The notes below the pieces were generated by a model. It had not been told where the DNA came from and made no database searches. It saw nothing but the letters and a program-made list of their open reading frames with translations. This document shows, piece by piece, positions 27,704-37,600 of a stretch of DNA of 64,000 nt (positions are counted from its first letter, which is position 1; each line of letters begins with the position of its first letter). The DNA is from Chitinophaga sp. (lineage in GTDB: Bacteria; Bacteroidota; Bacteroidia; Chitinophagales; Chitinophagaceae). The position numbers and the translations under genes were made by a program. The stretch is from NCBI RefSeq assembly GCF_017745275.1, contig NZ_JAGHZS010000004.1, positions 124,001-188,000 of the forward strand. The letters are read 5' to 3'.

Positions 27704-27711
27704 TATCTTCG
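27704..27711 (+). promoter_or_regulatory. Candidate promoter for the 27751 gene pair
   Basis: TATCTTCG (one mismatch from TAnnTTTG) lies 21 bp after a TTG at 27680-27682, about 40 bp before the ATG at 27751. This spacing fits a Bacteroidota vegetative promoter. Confidence 0.35.
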
Positions 27712-27750
27712 TACAGGTTTTTATTTTTCTGTACCCTATAGCAGTTACCT

Positions 27751-28263
27751 ATGGACGATTCTTTAAGCATTTTTGATCGGGGATTCCTCGACACACCTTA
27801 TATCCGGCGCCGGGAGCTATTGCCCCTGGCGCTAAAAATTTATATCTGGTTTGGAATGGTGTTCGGGGGGCTTACATTTATCAGCGCACTACTTAACACA
27901 TATAATTACTACATGCGGATGGATAGTGATCCCGAACCAATGATGACCATCTTCCCTTTGTGTACACTGCAATTGGCTGGTATACTACTTTTCCTGATGA
28001 CTCTTCTGCTTTGGATGGAAGTATCGTGGGCAGTAAAGTTCAACCTGATCATCGGAATTACCTGGTTCTGCTTTAACCTGTTAATGTTTATCATCTACCC
28101 TAATATAGGAATACTATACCTGCTCCTACCTTGCTTATTGATCCAGATTCCTTACTTTGTATTGGTTTTCCTGCTCAGGAAAAAGTGGACCCACTTTTAT
28201 AGTCTTACAGGCAAAGAAATACAAGAATTAATAAAGAAAAATCAGCCGCACCGGCAGGAATAA
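27751..28263 (+). CDS. Four-helix membrane protein of unknown function
   Basis: The 170-aa protein has four hydrophobic helices (about residues 27-50, 66-90, 95-113 and 117-145) and a basic C-terminus (KKNQPHRQE). I do not recognise the family. It is followed after 6 bp by the alpha/beta hydrolase gene, so the two are co-transcribed. Confidence 0.6.
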   Translation: MDDSLSIFDRGFLDTPYIRRRELLPLALKIYIWFGMVFGGLTFISALLNTYNYYMRMDSDPEPMMTIFPLCTLQLAGILLFLMTLLLWMEVSWAVKFNLIIGITWFCFNLLMFIIYPNIGILYLLLPCLLIQIPYFVLVFLLRKKWTHFYSLTGKEIQELIKKNQPHRQE

Positions 28264-28269
28264 AATATC

Positions 28270-29190
28270 ATGAAACAGCTATTTTTATTGGCAGTATTGG
28301 TTTTAATGCTTTCTCCCGGCTACAGCCAATCTCTTTACATCAAAACATTCGGCAACAAAAACAATCCTCCTGTTATCTTTATCCATGGCGGACCAAGAGG
28401 CAATTCCCTGTTATTTGAAGCCACCACTGCGTCTCAGCTGGCGAACCGTGGATTTTATGTGATAGTATATGACCGCCGTGGAGAGGGCCGGTCCTCGTAT
28501 AAGCACGCAAAAGTGACATTCCAGGAAGCATTCAACGACTTAAACGATCTCTATAAAAAATTCGGTCTGCAACGTGCACATATCATTGGCTTCAGCTTCG
28601 GCGGATTAGTCAGTACCTTATTTGCTGAACAGTATCCAAATAAGATAGCCTCGCTAACGCTGACCAGTGGCCTTTTTGCCCAGCAAGCCACTTATGATCA
28701 TATCCTCGACTCCGTAAAGAAAATATATACTGCCAAACACGATACCACACACTTACGGGAAGTAGCTACCGTGGCCCAACTGCCTAAAAACAGCGCTGCC
28801 TACCGGAAAGCATGTTATGCGTTAGCGTCAGAAAATGGCTTCTTTAAAGTTGCACAACCTACCGAAGAAGCAGAGAAAATATACGCGGCCTATGACGCCC
28901 TTCATTTAAAAGATGTGAGAAATGATGAAGCGCCGCTACTGTTTTATAAAAATGAGAAGCGCAACAATATTGACGTAAAACCTGTACTGTCAAAGCTAAA
29001 GCAGCAACAAATGCGGATCTATGCCATATACGGGAAACAGGATGTTATTTTCCCAACCTCTCAAATCGATAGTCTCCGCCACATTGTAGGCGATGCGCAT
29101 TTCCAATACCTCGATCAGGCATCCCATTATCTTTTTGCCGACCGTCAAACTGCTTTTTTAAACAGCCTGGAACAGTGGTTAAAAAAATAA
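28270..29190 (+). CDS. Exported alpha/beta hydrolase
   Basis: A signal peptide (ending SPGYSQ) and an alpha/beta-hydrolase core are visible in this 306-aa protein: oxyanion-hole motif IHGGPRGN, DRRGEGRS, nucleophile Ser in GFSFGG, acid in YGKQDVIF and the His in DQASHYLF. The HGGPxG and DxRGxGxS blocks recall prolyl-iminopeptidase-like enzymes, so a periplasmic peptidase or esterase is likely. Its end is 2 bp from the convergent mqo stop codon. Confidence 0.82.
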   Translation: MKQLFLLAVLVLMLSPGYSQSLYIKTFGNKNNPPVIFIHGGPRGNSLLFEATTASQLANRGFYVIVYDRRGEGRSSYKHAKVTFQEAFNDLNDLYKKFGLQRAHIIGFSFGGLVSTLFAEQYPNKIASLTLTSGLFAQQATYDHILDSVKKIYTAKHDTTHLREVATVAQLPKNSAAYRKACYALASENGFFKVAQPTEEAEKIYAAYDALHLKDVRNDEAPLLFYKNEKRNNIDVKPVLSKLKQQQMRIYAIYGKQDVIFPTSQIDSLRHIVGDAHFQYLDQASHYLFADRQTAFLNSLEQWLKK

Positions 29191-29192
29191 CC

Positions 29193-30704
29193 TTATTGCC
29201 TTTCCAACACCGGTTGTTGCCAGTCCAGTTGCAACGTTTTGCTGGTCCAGGTTCTTATACGATAACTCAATGCAGGATTTCCTTCCAACGGGGTACCATA
29301 GGACGGAATCATGGTTTTTAGTTGCTCCTTCCACTCTCCTTTTACTTTATCAGGAAAGCAGCATTTCAGCAGGTCCAGCATTATAGATACCGCTGTAGAG
29401 GCGCCCGGAGAAGCACCTAACAAGGCAGCAATACTGCCATCTTCACCGGCTACTATTTCAGTACCAAAGCGCAGCGTGCCTCCTTTATCAGGATCATTAT
29501 AGATAACCTGCACCCGCTGGCCAGCCTCCTGCAATTCCCAGTCGTTGCCATCTGCATTGGGGTAAAACACCTGCAGGGCGGCGATCCTGTCTTCAAATGA
29601 TAAACTTAATTGTTCTACCAGGTATTTTTCCAAAGCAAAATTTTCGAGTCCTACCCGCATGAGCGGAAGAATATTCCAGTATTTAATGGATTCAAATAAA
29701 TCCAGGAAAGAACCTTCTTTCAAAAACTTAGTAGAGAAAGTAGCGAAGGGTCCGAATAAAATCGCTTTTTCTCCATCAATAATCCGGGTATCCAGATGCG
29801 GTACACTCATCGGTGGCGTGCCCACAGAGGCTTGTCCATATACCTTGGCATGATGCCGCTTTACAATTTCTTCTTTCTTACATACCAGCCACTCTCCTCC
29901 TACGGGGAAGCCGCCGTAGAGCCGTCCTTCCGGAATACCGGATTTCTGCAGCAACTGCAGGGATCCTCCGCCGGCGCCGATGAATACAAAATCTGCTGTT
30001 ACATGCGAGGTGTCGCGGGTAAGCAGGTTCTTTACCCTCACTTCCCATTTACCATCCGCCTGCCGTTCCAGCTCTTCTACTTCAAATTCCAGGTGTAATT
30101 TAAAATTATGGTGTTGCTGCAACTTCGCCATCAGTGACCGGGTCAGTGCACCGTAGTTGACATCCGTGCCGAGTTCCATATGGGTAGCGGCGGTTTTCTC
30201 CGTGCCTTCCCGTCCTTCCATCACCAATGGAATCCAGCCCTGCAATACTTCCGGGTCCTCCGAATATTGCATGCCCTGGTACAACTGGTACTGCTGCAAT
30301 GCATCAAATCGCTTGCGTAAATAAGTCACATCATTATCGCCGTGTACAAAGCTCATATGTGGCGTGCTCCGGATAAATCCGGCCGGATCGGGCAACTGCC
30401 CCTGTTCTACGAGGTATGACCAAAACTGCTTCGATACTTCAAACTGTTCAATGATATGAATCGCTTTGCTGGTATCAATAGTGCCATCCTCTTTTTCCGG
30501 TGTGTAGTTGAGCTCACATAGCGCGGAGTGGCCGGTACCGGCATTATTCCAGGCATCGGAGCTTTCAGCGGCCACACGGTCCAGGCGCTCATACACCGCA
30601 ATAGAACTGTTGGGCGACAGGTGCTTAAACATCGTAGCTAATGTGGCGCTCATAATACCCGCCCCTATCAATAAAACATCCGTATGTTGCGTTTGCTTTT
30701 GCAT
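29193..30704 (-). CDS. mqo: Malate:quinone oxidoreductase
   Basis: The 503-aa flavoprotein has the FAD-binding [17 protein letters not shown] at the N-terminus and family blocks [49 protein letters not shown] and [16 protein letters not shown]. Mqo oxidises malate to oxaloacetate and passes electrons to menaquinone at the inner membrane, replacing or supporting malate dehydrogenase in the TCA cycle. It is a single gene, divergent from the flavin oxidase gene. Confidence 0.93.
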   Translation of the reverse strand: MQKQTQHTDVLLIGAGIMSATLATMFKHLSPNSSIAVYERLDRVAAESSDAWNNAGTGHSALCELNYTPEKEDGTIDTSKAIHIIEQFEVSKQFWSYLVEQGQLPDPAGFIRSTPHMSFVHGDNDVTYLRKRFDALQQYQLYQGMQYSEDPEVLQGWIPLVMEGREGTEKTAATHMELGTDVNYGALTRSLMAKLQQHHNFKLHLEFEVEELERQADGKWEVRVKNLLTRDTSHVTADFVFIGAGGGSLQLLQKSGIPEGRLYGGFPVGGEWLVCKKEEIVKRHHAKVYGQASVGTPPMSVPHLDTRIIDGEKAILFGPFATFSTKFLKEGSFLDLFESIKYWNILPLMRVGLENFALEKYLVEQLSLSFEDRIAALQVFYPNADGNDWELQEAGQRVQVIYNDPDKGGTLRFGTEIVAGEDGSIAALLGASPGASTAVSIMLDLLKCCFPDKVKGEWKEQLKTMIPSYGTPLEGNPALSYRIRTWTSKTLQLDWQQPVLERQ

Positions 30705-30889
30705 AATGATTCCGGTTTGAAGGTGTTCCTTCTATAAATTACGCTTTCTTAGGAAATGTTGGAGGTATGGGAGAAATTTTTGTTTTTAAGATGACTACCG
30801 CTATAGTCCCGGCATTTGCAACAGATCATTCCGATAGCTTTTGCCGTAAGCGCCTTGTTTAACACAACGATTCTTTTTAAATTTAGTTC

Positions 30890-32377
30890 ATGGAAAAGAT
30901 AACGCCCACCGATATACGTTACACCGATCTTGCTGAAAAACGATTCAACAAACGCTTCATTGGCAAGCCCGACTATATTTACCTTCCCACCACTACTGCG
31001 GAAGTAGCAGCCGCCGTACAGGAAGCCGTTACACATCAAAAACGGGTGGTAGTGCGCAGCGGTGGATATTGCCTTGAAGGATTTGTAGCGGATCCCGCTG
31101 TAGAAGTGCTGATTGATATGTCGCTGATGAGAAACGTGGAATACGATGCCGGCAAAGCTGCTTTTGTGGCGGAAGCGGGCGCCACGCTTGGCGAAATCAA
31201 CCGGAAATTATTTTTGAATTGGGGCGCTGTGCTACCCAGTGGTGAGCATCCCAATATCGGCGTAGGTGGACATGTGTTAGGTGGCGCATTTGGTTTTCTC
31301 TGCAGGGAATATGGATTGGCGGCCGATTACCTGTATGCCCTGGAGCTGGTGGCGGTAGATGCTTCCGGCAAAGCACATGCTGTAATTGCTACCCGGGAAG
31401 AAAATGATCCGCATCGTGAACTCTGGTGGGCGCATACCGGATGCGGTGGCGGTAACTATGGCATTGTTACCCGTTACTGGTTCAGGGCGCCGGGCGTTGA
31501 CGGCAGTGACCCATATACCACCATGCCGAAGGCACCCGCCAGTATTACCACGTTTAGAATTGGGTGGGATTGGAAAGATATCAATGAAGCAGCCTTTCAT
31601 CGGCTGGCGAAAAATTTTGGCGCCTGGAGCCTGGAACATAGCCGGCCAGACAGTCCCTTTATACAACTGTTCAGCCTCCTCTTCCTGAATCATCGTAATA
31701 TTGGTAAGCTGGAAATGAAAGGGCTTACCACCGCCGGTGAAAATGCGATACAGCAAATTGACGCGCACCTGGCAGCTGTGGCGGAGCCACTCGGCCTGCC
31801 GTATACCCGTCAAATAGAACAAACGCCGTGGTTACGTTTTGCCCTCAATCCTTTCCCGGAATTGTTTCAGCCTGGCTTTGACAATGCCACGGCCAAAGTG
31901 AAAGATGCTTTCCTTCGCAAACCATTTTCGGATAGTCAAATCAGCACCGCGTATAAATACCTCTCCATGGATAAACCCGTGTTTGGCGGACTAGGCATGG
32001 CTACCTATGGAGGAAAGGTAAATACAATAGCACCGGGTGCTACGGCCTCCGCGCAACGCGATAGTATACTCGACATTGCCTGCAACACCGGATGGGGCGA
32101 CCCCAGCGGAGAAGCTCCCAGCCTGGAGTGGGTACGCCATTTTTACCGGGAACTGTTTGCCGCTACCGGCGGAGTTCCGGTGCCCAATGAACAAACAGCC
32201 GGCAGTATGATTAATCATCCGGATACCGACCTGGCAGACCCGGCATGGAATAAATCCGGCGTGCCCTGGTCTACCCTTTATTATAATGACAACTATCCCC
32301 GCTTACAACAGGTAAAACGCAAATGGGATCTGCTGAATATTTTCCACCATGCACTGTCTATACAGGCGGCGGAATAA
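30890..32377 (+). CDS. BBE-type FAD-linked oxidoreductase lacking covalent-flavin residues
   Basis: The 495-aa protein has a PCMH-type FAD domain (about residues 20-210: VVVRSGGYCLEGF, IGVGGHVLGGAFGFLCREYG, GCGGGNYGIVTRYW) and a C-terminal BBE segment with YYNDNYPRLQQVKRKWD. Family members oxidise sugars, alkaloids or alcohols. The His that normally carries FAD (RSGGH) is Tyr60 here, and the second attachment Cys seems to be His120 in SGEHPNIGVGG. FAD may therefore be bound non-covalently. No signal peptide is seen. Confidence 0.82.
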   Translation: MEKITPTDIRYTDLAEKRFNKRFIGKPDYIYLPTTTAEVAAAVQEAVTHQKRVVVRSGGYCLEGFVADPAVEVLIDMSLMRNVEYDAGKAAFVAEAGATLGEINRKLFLNWGAVLPSGEHPNIGVGGHVLGGAFGFLCREYGLAADYLYALELVAVDASGKAHAVIATREENDPHRELWWAHTGCGGGNYGIVTRYWFRAPGVDGSDPYTTMPKAPASITTFRIGWDWKDINEAAFHRLAKNFGAWSLEHSRPDSPFIQLFSLLFLNHRNIGKLEMKGLTTAGENAIQQIDAHLAAVAEPLGLPYTRQIEQTPWLRFALNPFPELFQPGFDNATAKVKDAFLRKPFSDSQISTAYKYLSMDKPVFGGLGMATYGGKVNTIAPGATASAQRDSILDIACNTGWGDPSGEAPSLEWVRHFYRELFAATGGVPVPNEQTAGSMINHPDTDLADPAWNKSGVPWSTLYYNDNYPRLQQVKRKWDLLNIFHHALSIQAAE

Positions 32378-32553
32378 GCCAGCAGGCTATTTTGCCAGGC
32401 CCAACTCCCAATAAGCAGCACATCTCCGGTCATTTGTTTTTTGTACCTTGCAGTCGCGCGCGTATATCAATTATATATAACAGCACCTCATTCAACCATT
32501 TTTTATAGCTTCGCGGGGATAGGATCATATTTAAGCGACCAGGATTTAACGGG

Positions 32554-33153
32554 ATGAATAACGACGCAATAAATGAAATCGCACTTTTCCACCAAATTGC
32601 CCAGGGGGATGAGATGGCATTTGAAACACTGTTCCATCTTTATGTCCCTAAAATAAAACCGGTCATTACCCGTGTCATACAGGTAGAAGGGCCAGAAAAA
32701 GATATTATACAGGAAATATTCCTGGGCATATGGCTGGGCAGGGAAAAGCTGACAGATGTGATGGCGCCGCATAACTGGATCTTTAAAATGGTGTATCACC
32801 GCTGTTATAGCTGGCTGCAGAAGCAGGGTATCCGGAATAAAGCCAGTCAGCGAATTGCTATGGAAAGCGACGACCATTCCAATCTGACAGAAGAAAATAT
32901 TGCTTTTTCGGAAACCGCATTATTGGTAAAACAGGCGATTCAACAATTACCACCACAGGCACAAAAAATTTACCTGCTCAGCAGGGAAAAAGGATTAAAA
33001 ATCGCTGCTATTGCAGCAGAGCTACAATTATCAGAGCAAACAGTCAAAAATTCACTTGTTCGTTCCCTCAAATCCATCCGGGAATTTCTTATTAGTAAAG
33101 GTATTATTCTGCCGCTAGTCCTCCTGGGATGGGACATTTTATTCTTTTATTAA
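32554..33153 (+). CDS. ECF sigma factor with hydrophobic tail (GH2 locus)
   Basis: The 199-aa protein has region 2 (GDEMAFETLFHLYVPKIKP to PHNWIFKMVYHRCYSWLQK) and region 4 (LKIAAIAAELQLSEQTVKNS). The C-terminus IILPLVLLGWDILFFY is hydrophobic, as in the sigma factor at 18545. It should direct transcription of the SusC locus downstream and is controlled by the FecR encoded next. Confidence 0.9.
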   Translation: MNNDAINEIALFHQIAQGDEMAFETLFHLYVPKIKPVITRVIQVEGPEKDIIQEIFLGIWLGREKLTDVMAPHNWIFKMVYHRCYSWLQKQGIRNKASQRIAMESDDHSNLTEENIAFSETALLVKQAIQQLPPQAQKIYLLSREKGLKIAAIAAELQLSEQTVKNSLVRSLKSIREFLISKGIILPLVLLGWDILFFY

Positions 33154-33204
33154 TTTTTTTTCAGAGAGATAGGTACTATTTGATTGCTCACTGTACGTAT
33201 ATAT

Positions 33205-33235
33205 CAGGGGGTATTCATCCGTTAATTTCCCCCTG
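33205..33235 (+). promoter_or_regulatory. GC hairpin between sigma and FecR genes
   Basis: CAGGGGG (33205-33211) pairs with CCCCCTG (33229-33235). It may attenuate transcription into the FecR gene or stabilise the sigma mRNA. The other sigma-FecR gap has no counterpart. Confidence 0.35.
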
Positions 33236-33272
33236 CCACGTGAACTAAATCTAATAAGACTTTAAATTTCAC

Positions 33273-34466
33273 TTGTTGTCCACGAACGAACGACTCAGAT
33301 ACTTACTGGAACAGGTTCAGCGCCACCAGGCCACACAAGCTGAATACAAAGAACTGTTACAATTCATCAGCGATGATGATACCGGCGATGTTGCGCAGCA
33401 ACTGGACGCATTTCACGGCATCGTACCCAACACTGCCAACCAGGCAGAGGAATATGATCATGCTTACTGGCAATCGGTAGTAGCGCAGATATTGAATGCA
33501 GACAAATCACTGCCCTTGGTACCTGTTAAAAAACGTGTTCCTTTTCTCCGGCGTTACTGGTGGGCTGCTGCCGCCGTATTGGCCATCATGGCAGGCGCCA
33601 GGTATTACCAGACCAGCACCAAACCAGCTCCCGCAATAGTGGCTGCCCCCCCTGTCAAAGATGTGGCGCCCGGTGGCAACAGGGCCATGCTTACTCTTTC
33701 CGATGGGTCGCAGATCCCCCTGGACAGCGCCGGCAATGGCGTACTGGCGCAACAAGGCAATACCCGCATCACCAAATTAAGTAATGGCCAACTGGCTTAC
33801 CAGTCGGCCGGCACAACAGATAAAGTATTGTACAACACCATGAGCACCCCGCTGGGCGGACAATACAAACTTATTTTACCGGATGGTACTACCGTATGGC
33901 TGAATGCAGGGTCTTCTATCAACTACCCCACTGCATTTGCCGGCTCCGAAAGGAAAGTAACCATTACCGGTGAAGCTTATTTTGAAGTGGCGAAAAATGA
34001 AAAAATGCCCTTCTTCGTAAAAGCGAACAATACTACGATAGCTGTACTGGGTACACATTTTAATATTAATGCCTATAAAGACGAAGCCAGCACCAATACC
34101 ACCTTATTGGAAGGAGCGGTAAAAATCATCACTCCACAACAGCAGCAAACGCTTAAACCAGGACAACAGGCCAGGGTAGCCGCTGCGGGTCAGGGAATAC
34201 AGGTAGTGGACCACGTTGACCTGATACAAACCGTGGCGTGGAAAGACGGGTTCTTCTACTTCAATGATGCAGATATCCCTACGGTGATGCGTCAACTGGC
34301 ACGCTGGTACAATGTGGAAGTAACCTATGAGGGAAATATCCCTGAACGGGCATTTACCGGGGAAATAGGTAGGAACCTTACCCTGTCGCAGGTATTAAAA
34401 GGATTAGCAAAAACGAGAATCAGGTATAGAATTGAAAACGGTAACAGGATCGTTATTCAACCATAG
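33273..34466 (+). CDS. FecR-family anti-sigma factor (GH2 locus)
   Basis: The 397-aa protein repeats the layout of the protein at 17278: N-terminal cytoplasmic part, transmembrane helix (YWWAAAAVLAIMAGARYY), FecR domain (STPLGGQYKLILPDGTTVWL, FEVAKN, LGTHFNINAYKDEAS) and C-terminal STN-like domain. No ATG is suitably placed; translation probably begins at TTG 33273 or the adjoining TTG 33276. It couples the STN domain of the SusC downstream to the sigma factor upstream. Confidence 0.9.
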   Translation: MLSTNERLRYLLEQVQRHQATQAEYKELLQFISDDDTGDVAQQLDAFHGIVPNTANQAEEYDHAYWQSVVAQILNADKSLPLVPVKKRVPFLRRYWWAAAAVLAIMAGARYYQTSTKPAPAIVAAPPVKDVAPGGNRAMLTLSDGSQIPLDSAGNGVLAQQGNTRITKLSNGQLAYQSAGTTDKVLYNTMSTPLGGQYKLILPDGTTVWLNAGSSINYPTAFAGSERKVTITGEAYFEVAKNEKMPFFVKANNTTIAVLGTHFNINAYKDEASTNTTLLEGAVKIITPQQQQTLKPGQQARVAAAGQGIQVVDHVDLIQTVAWKDGFFYFNDADIPTVMRQLARWYNVEVTYEGNIPERAFTGEIGRNLTLSQVLKGLAKTRIRYRIENGNRIVIQP

Positions 34467-34520
34467 CAGGGAACAATGAAAGCATAAAAGAACAATGAAA
34501 TAAGAACGGAATATCTCCGA

Positions 34521-34621
34521 AAAAAGAAAGCCGGGGCTTAAGATTGGCGTCCTACCCCGGCGGCGTTCGATTTCATCAACAAACAAGTCGGTAAAACTTT
34601 ATTTATTCATTCAACCAAACA
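34521..34621 (-). ncRNA. Predicted cis-antisense RNA in the FecR-SusC gap (locus B)
   Basis: On the minus strand TACTTTTG (34625-34632) overlaps the SusC start codon. The predicted transcript begins near 34621 and runs to a hairpin GCCGGGG/CCCCGGC (34561 down to 34530) followed by TTTCTTTTTT. The size is about 100 nt, as in locus A, and the 5' ends match (AATGTTTGG against AGTGTTTGG). A DonS-like repressor of the SusC mRNA is the inferred role. Confidence 0.5.
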
Positions 34622-34624
34622 TTG

Positions 34625-34632
34625 CAAAAGTA
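34625..34632 (-). promoter_or_regulatory. Antisense -7 element at the second STN-type SusC start
   Basis: The octamer reads TACTTTTG on the minus strand, identical to that at 17133-17140 and at the same place relative to the start codon. The sense strand there reads CAAAAGTATGCAA in both loci. Confidence 0.45.
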
Positions 34633-37600
34633 TGCAACTTAAGGCTATTTGTAATTCCGGTACCCGCAAATATTGGAAGTTTGCGGAGCTCTCAACCAAA
34701 ATTTTGTTAGTGATGAGGCTAACTTCTATCATGCTACTCGTGGCCACCCTGCAGGTAAGTGCCAGTAGCCATGCGCAAACAGTTACTTATTCCGCTAAGT
34801 CGGAAAGTCTTCAGAAGGTGCTCAAGGTGATAAAAGAGCAAACAGGCTATGTTTTCTTCTACGATAAAGAAGACCTAAAGAACACCAAACCGGTGTCGGT
34901 AGATCTCAAAAATGCCTCGCCGCAGGCGGCCATGGAAATGGTGATGGTACAACAACCACTGAGTTTTGAAATTCAGGGGAATACCATCTTCATTACCAAA
35001 AACGATAAGCCGGCAGTTGTACTGCCTGCCCCTCCTCCGCCGGTAGTGATTACGGGTAAAATCGTGGACAATACCGGGGCGCCCATTCCAGGTGCTTCCA
35101 TCGTTATAAAAGGCAGTAAGAAAGGTACTGTTTCCGGCCCTGATGGTAGCTTTCAACTGAAAGATGTACCGGAAAACGGGGTGCTGGTAATCAGCAGCCT
35201 GGGATATGTGGCACAGGAAATTCCCGTAGCCGGAAAAACACAATTCAGCATACAACTCATCCAGGATGTAAGCACCTTGCAACAGTATGTAGTAGTAGGT
35301 TATGGCGTTCAAAAGAAAGCCAATCTCACAGGTGCCGTTACGTCTATCTCGTCCGAACAACTGACCAACAGGCCGGTTACCAACATCAGCAACGCCTTAC
35401 AGGGTACGATGCCCGGTGTAACCGTTACCTCCAACGTTACCGGACAACCTGGCTTCGACAACGCCCAGATCCGCATCCGTGGTATCGGTACCTTTAATGA
35501 TGCCAACCCCATTGTAGTGGTAGATGGAGTGATCACCAACCTCGCCAACCTGAATAATATCAACCCCGATGATATTGCTTCGATGTCTGTATTGAAAGAT
35601 GCCGCATCCTCTGCTATCTACGGTTCCCGCGCTGCCAACGGCGTATTACTTGTTACCACCAAACAAGGCCGCAAAGGAAAACCACAGGTTAACTATAATG
35701 CCTATGTAGGTAAACAAAACGCCACCAGTTTACCGGACTACTTACCGTCCTGGCAGGCAGCTACACTTTATAACCAGGCGCTCTTAAATGAAAGCAAGCC
35801 GGTACGCTGGACAGACGACGAAATTCAGAAATTCAAAGATGGTTCCGATCCTTATAAATATCCTAACACCGATTGGCTGGGCCTCTTCTATAAAGGCAGC
35901 GGTGTACAGCAAAACCACTATGTGAGCGTATCTGGTGGTACTGATAAAACACAATATGCCCTCTCCGTTGGTTTGTTTGATGAAAATGGTATCGTAAAAG
36001 AAACCAGTGCAAAACGCTATACCAGCCGGTTGAATGTCACCTCTGAAGTGTCTGACCGGTTAAAAGTAAATGCGAACATTGCTTTCACCAATAGCTTAAC
36101 AGGAGAACCCAGCAACCCGTATACCGGTGATTTCACACAGCTGGTAAGGCAAATCAACCGCATCTCTCCTACCATTCCTTATAAATATGCCAATGGCTAC
36201 TATGGCTACATTTCGGATGGTAGTCCGATGGCCTGGCTGGAAGGCAACAGCGCCAATAACTATAAAAAATATGACCTGATTGGTAACCTGGGCGCCGACT
36301 GGGAAATTGTCAACGGCCTCCATTTCAAGCCATCAGTCGCTTATGTGATGGGCATCAAGCATAATAAGAAATTCATTGCAGACCAGCAGTACTATGATGC
36401 TACCGGGAAACCAACATTCTACCAGGGGCCTAACTCCGTTACCGACGAAAACTCCTTTGCCAATATAGTTACACAACAGGCATTACTGGAGTACGGTAAA
36501 ACTATTCATAAACACAACTTCAAAATATTAGGTGGTTACTCACAGGAACTAACCAAATATTCCTATGACGATGGCTATCGTAAAGGCTTTTTAAATAACC
36601 TGCTGACCGATGTAAACCTGGCGTCTACAGACGGGCAAAAAACCACCGGCTACTCTTATGAATTAGCTCTCCGGTCTTATTTTGGCAGGCTCAATTACGA
36701 CTTCGACGGTAAATACCTCTTTGAAGCTAACCTTCGCTACGACGGATCTTCCCGCTTCGCACCAGGTAACAGATGGGGCGCATTTCCGTCCTTCTCTGCC
36801 GGCTGGAACGTTGACCGCGAAGAGTTCTTCCAGTCGCTCAAAAAGTATGTGTCTTACCTGAAATTAAGAGCTTCCTGGGGACAACTGGGTAACCAGATCA
36901 TGGTGGGGATAGATGATGCCAATTACCCAAGCTATCCTTACTATGCTTACATTTTGCAGGTAAACGGCAGCCAGAACTATACCTTTGGAGGCACCGGCGC
37001 TACTATCGCCAGTGGTATCTCCCCGATTAATGGTAACAACGAAAACCTGAAATGGGAATCCACCACGGAAACCGGCGCAGGTTTAGATGCAGGATTCCTC
37101 GATGGAAAATTAAATTTCACCGCAGATTATTTCCGCAAAACCACCAATGGCATCCTGATGCCCGTGGAAGTAGGTGCAGTATATGGCCTGAAACCACCAG
37201 TACAGAATGCGGGCGTTATGCTGAACAAAGGTTGGGAATTCTCACTGGGTTACAACGATACGAAAGGTGACTTCAAATACAATGCATCCGTTAATGCTGC
37301 CTTTATCAAAAATGAAATCGTTAGCCGCAACGGTGCAGGTCCTAAAGTGGATGGCTATACCATACAGAATGTTGGCTATCCCAGGTACTCTTTATTCGGA
37401 TATGAAGCAGATGGCATTTACCAGTCTGATGATGAAGTAAAAAAAGGTCCTTTCCAAAGCAACAGAACTGCTGCCGGCGATATCCGTTACAAGGATAAAG
37501 ATGGCAACGACACTATTAACACGGCCGACAGGGTATACCTCGGTAGTTATTTCCCGAAAGTAACATTCGGTATTAACCTCGGAGGCTCCTGGAAAAATTT

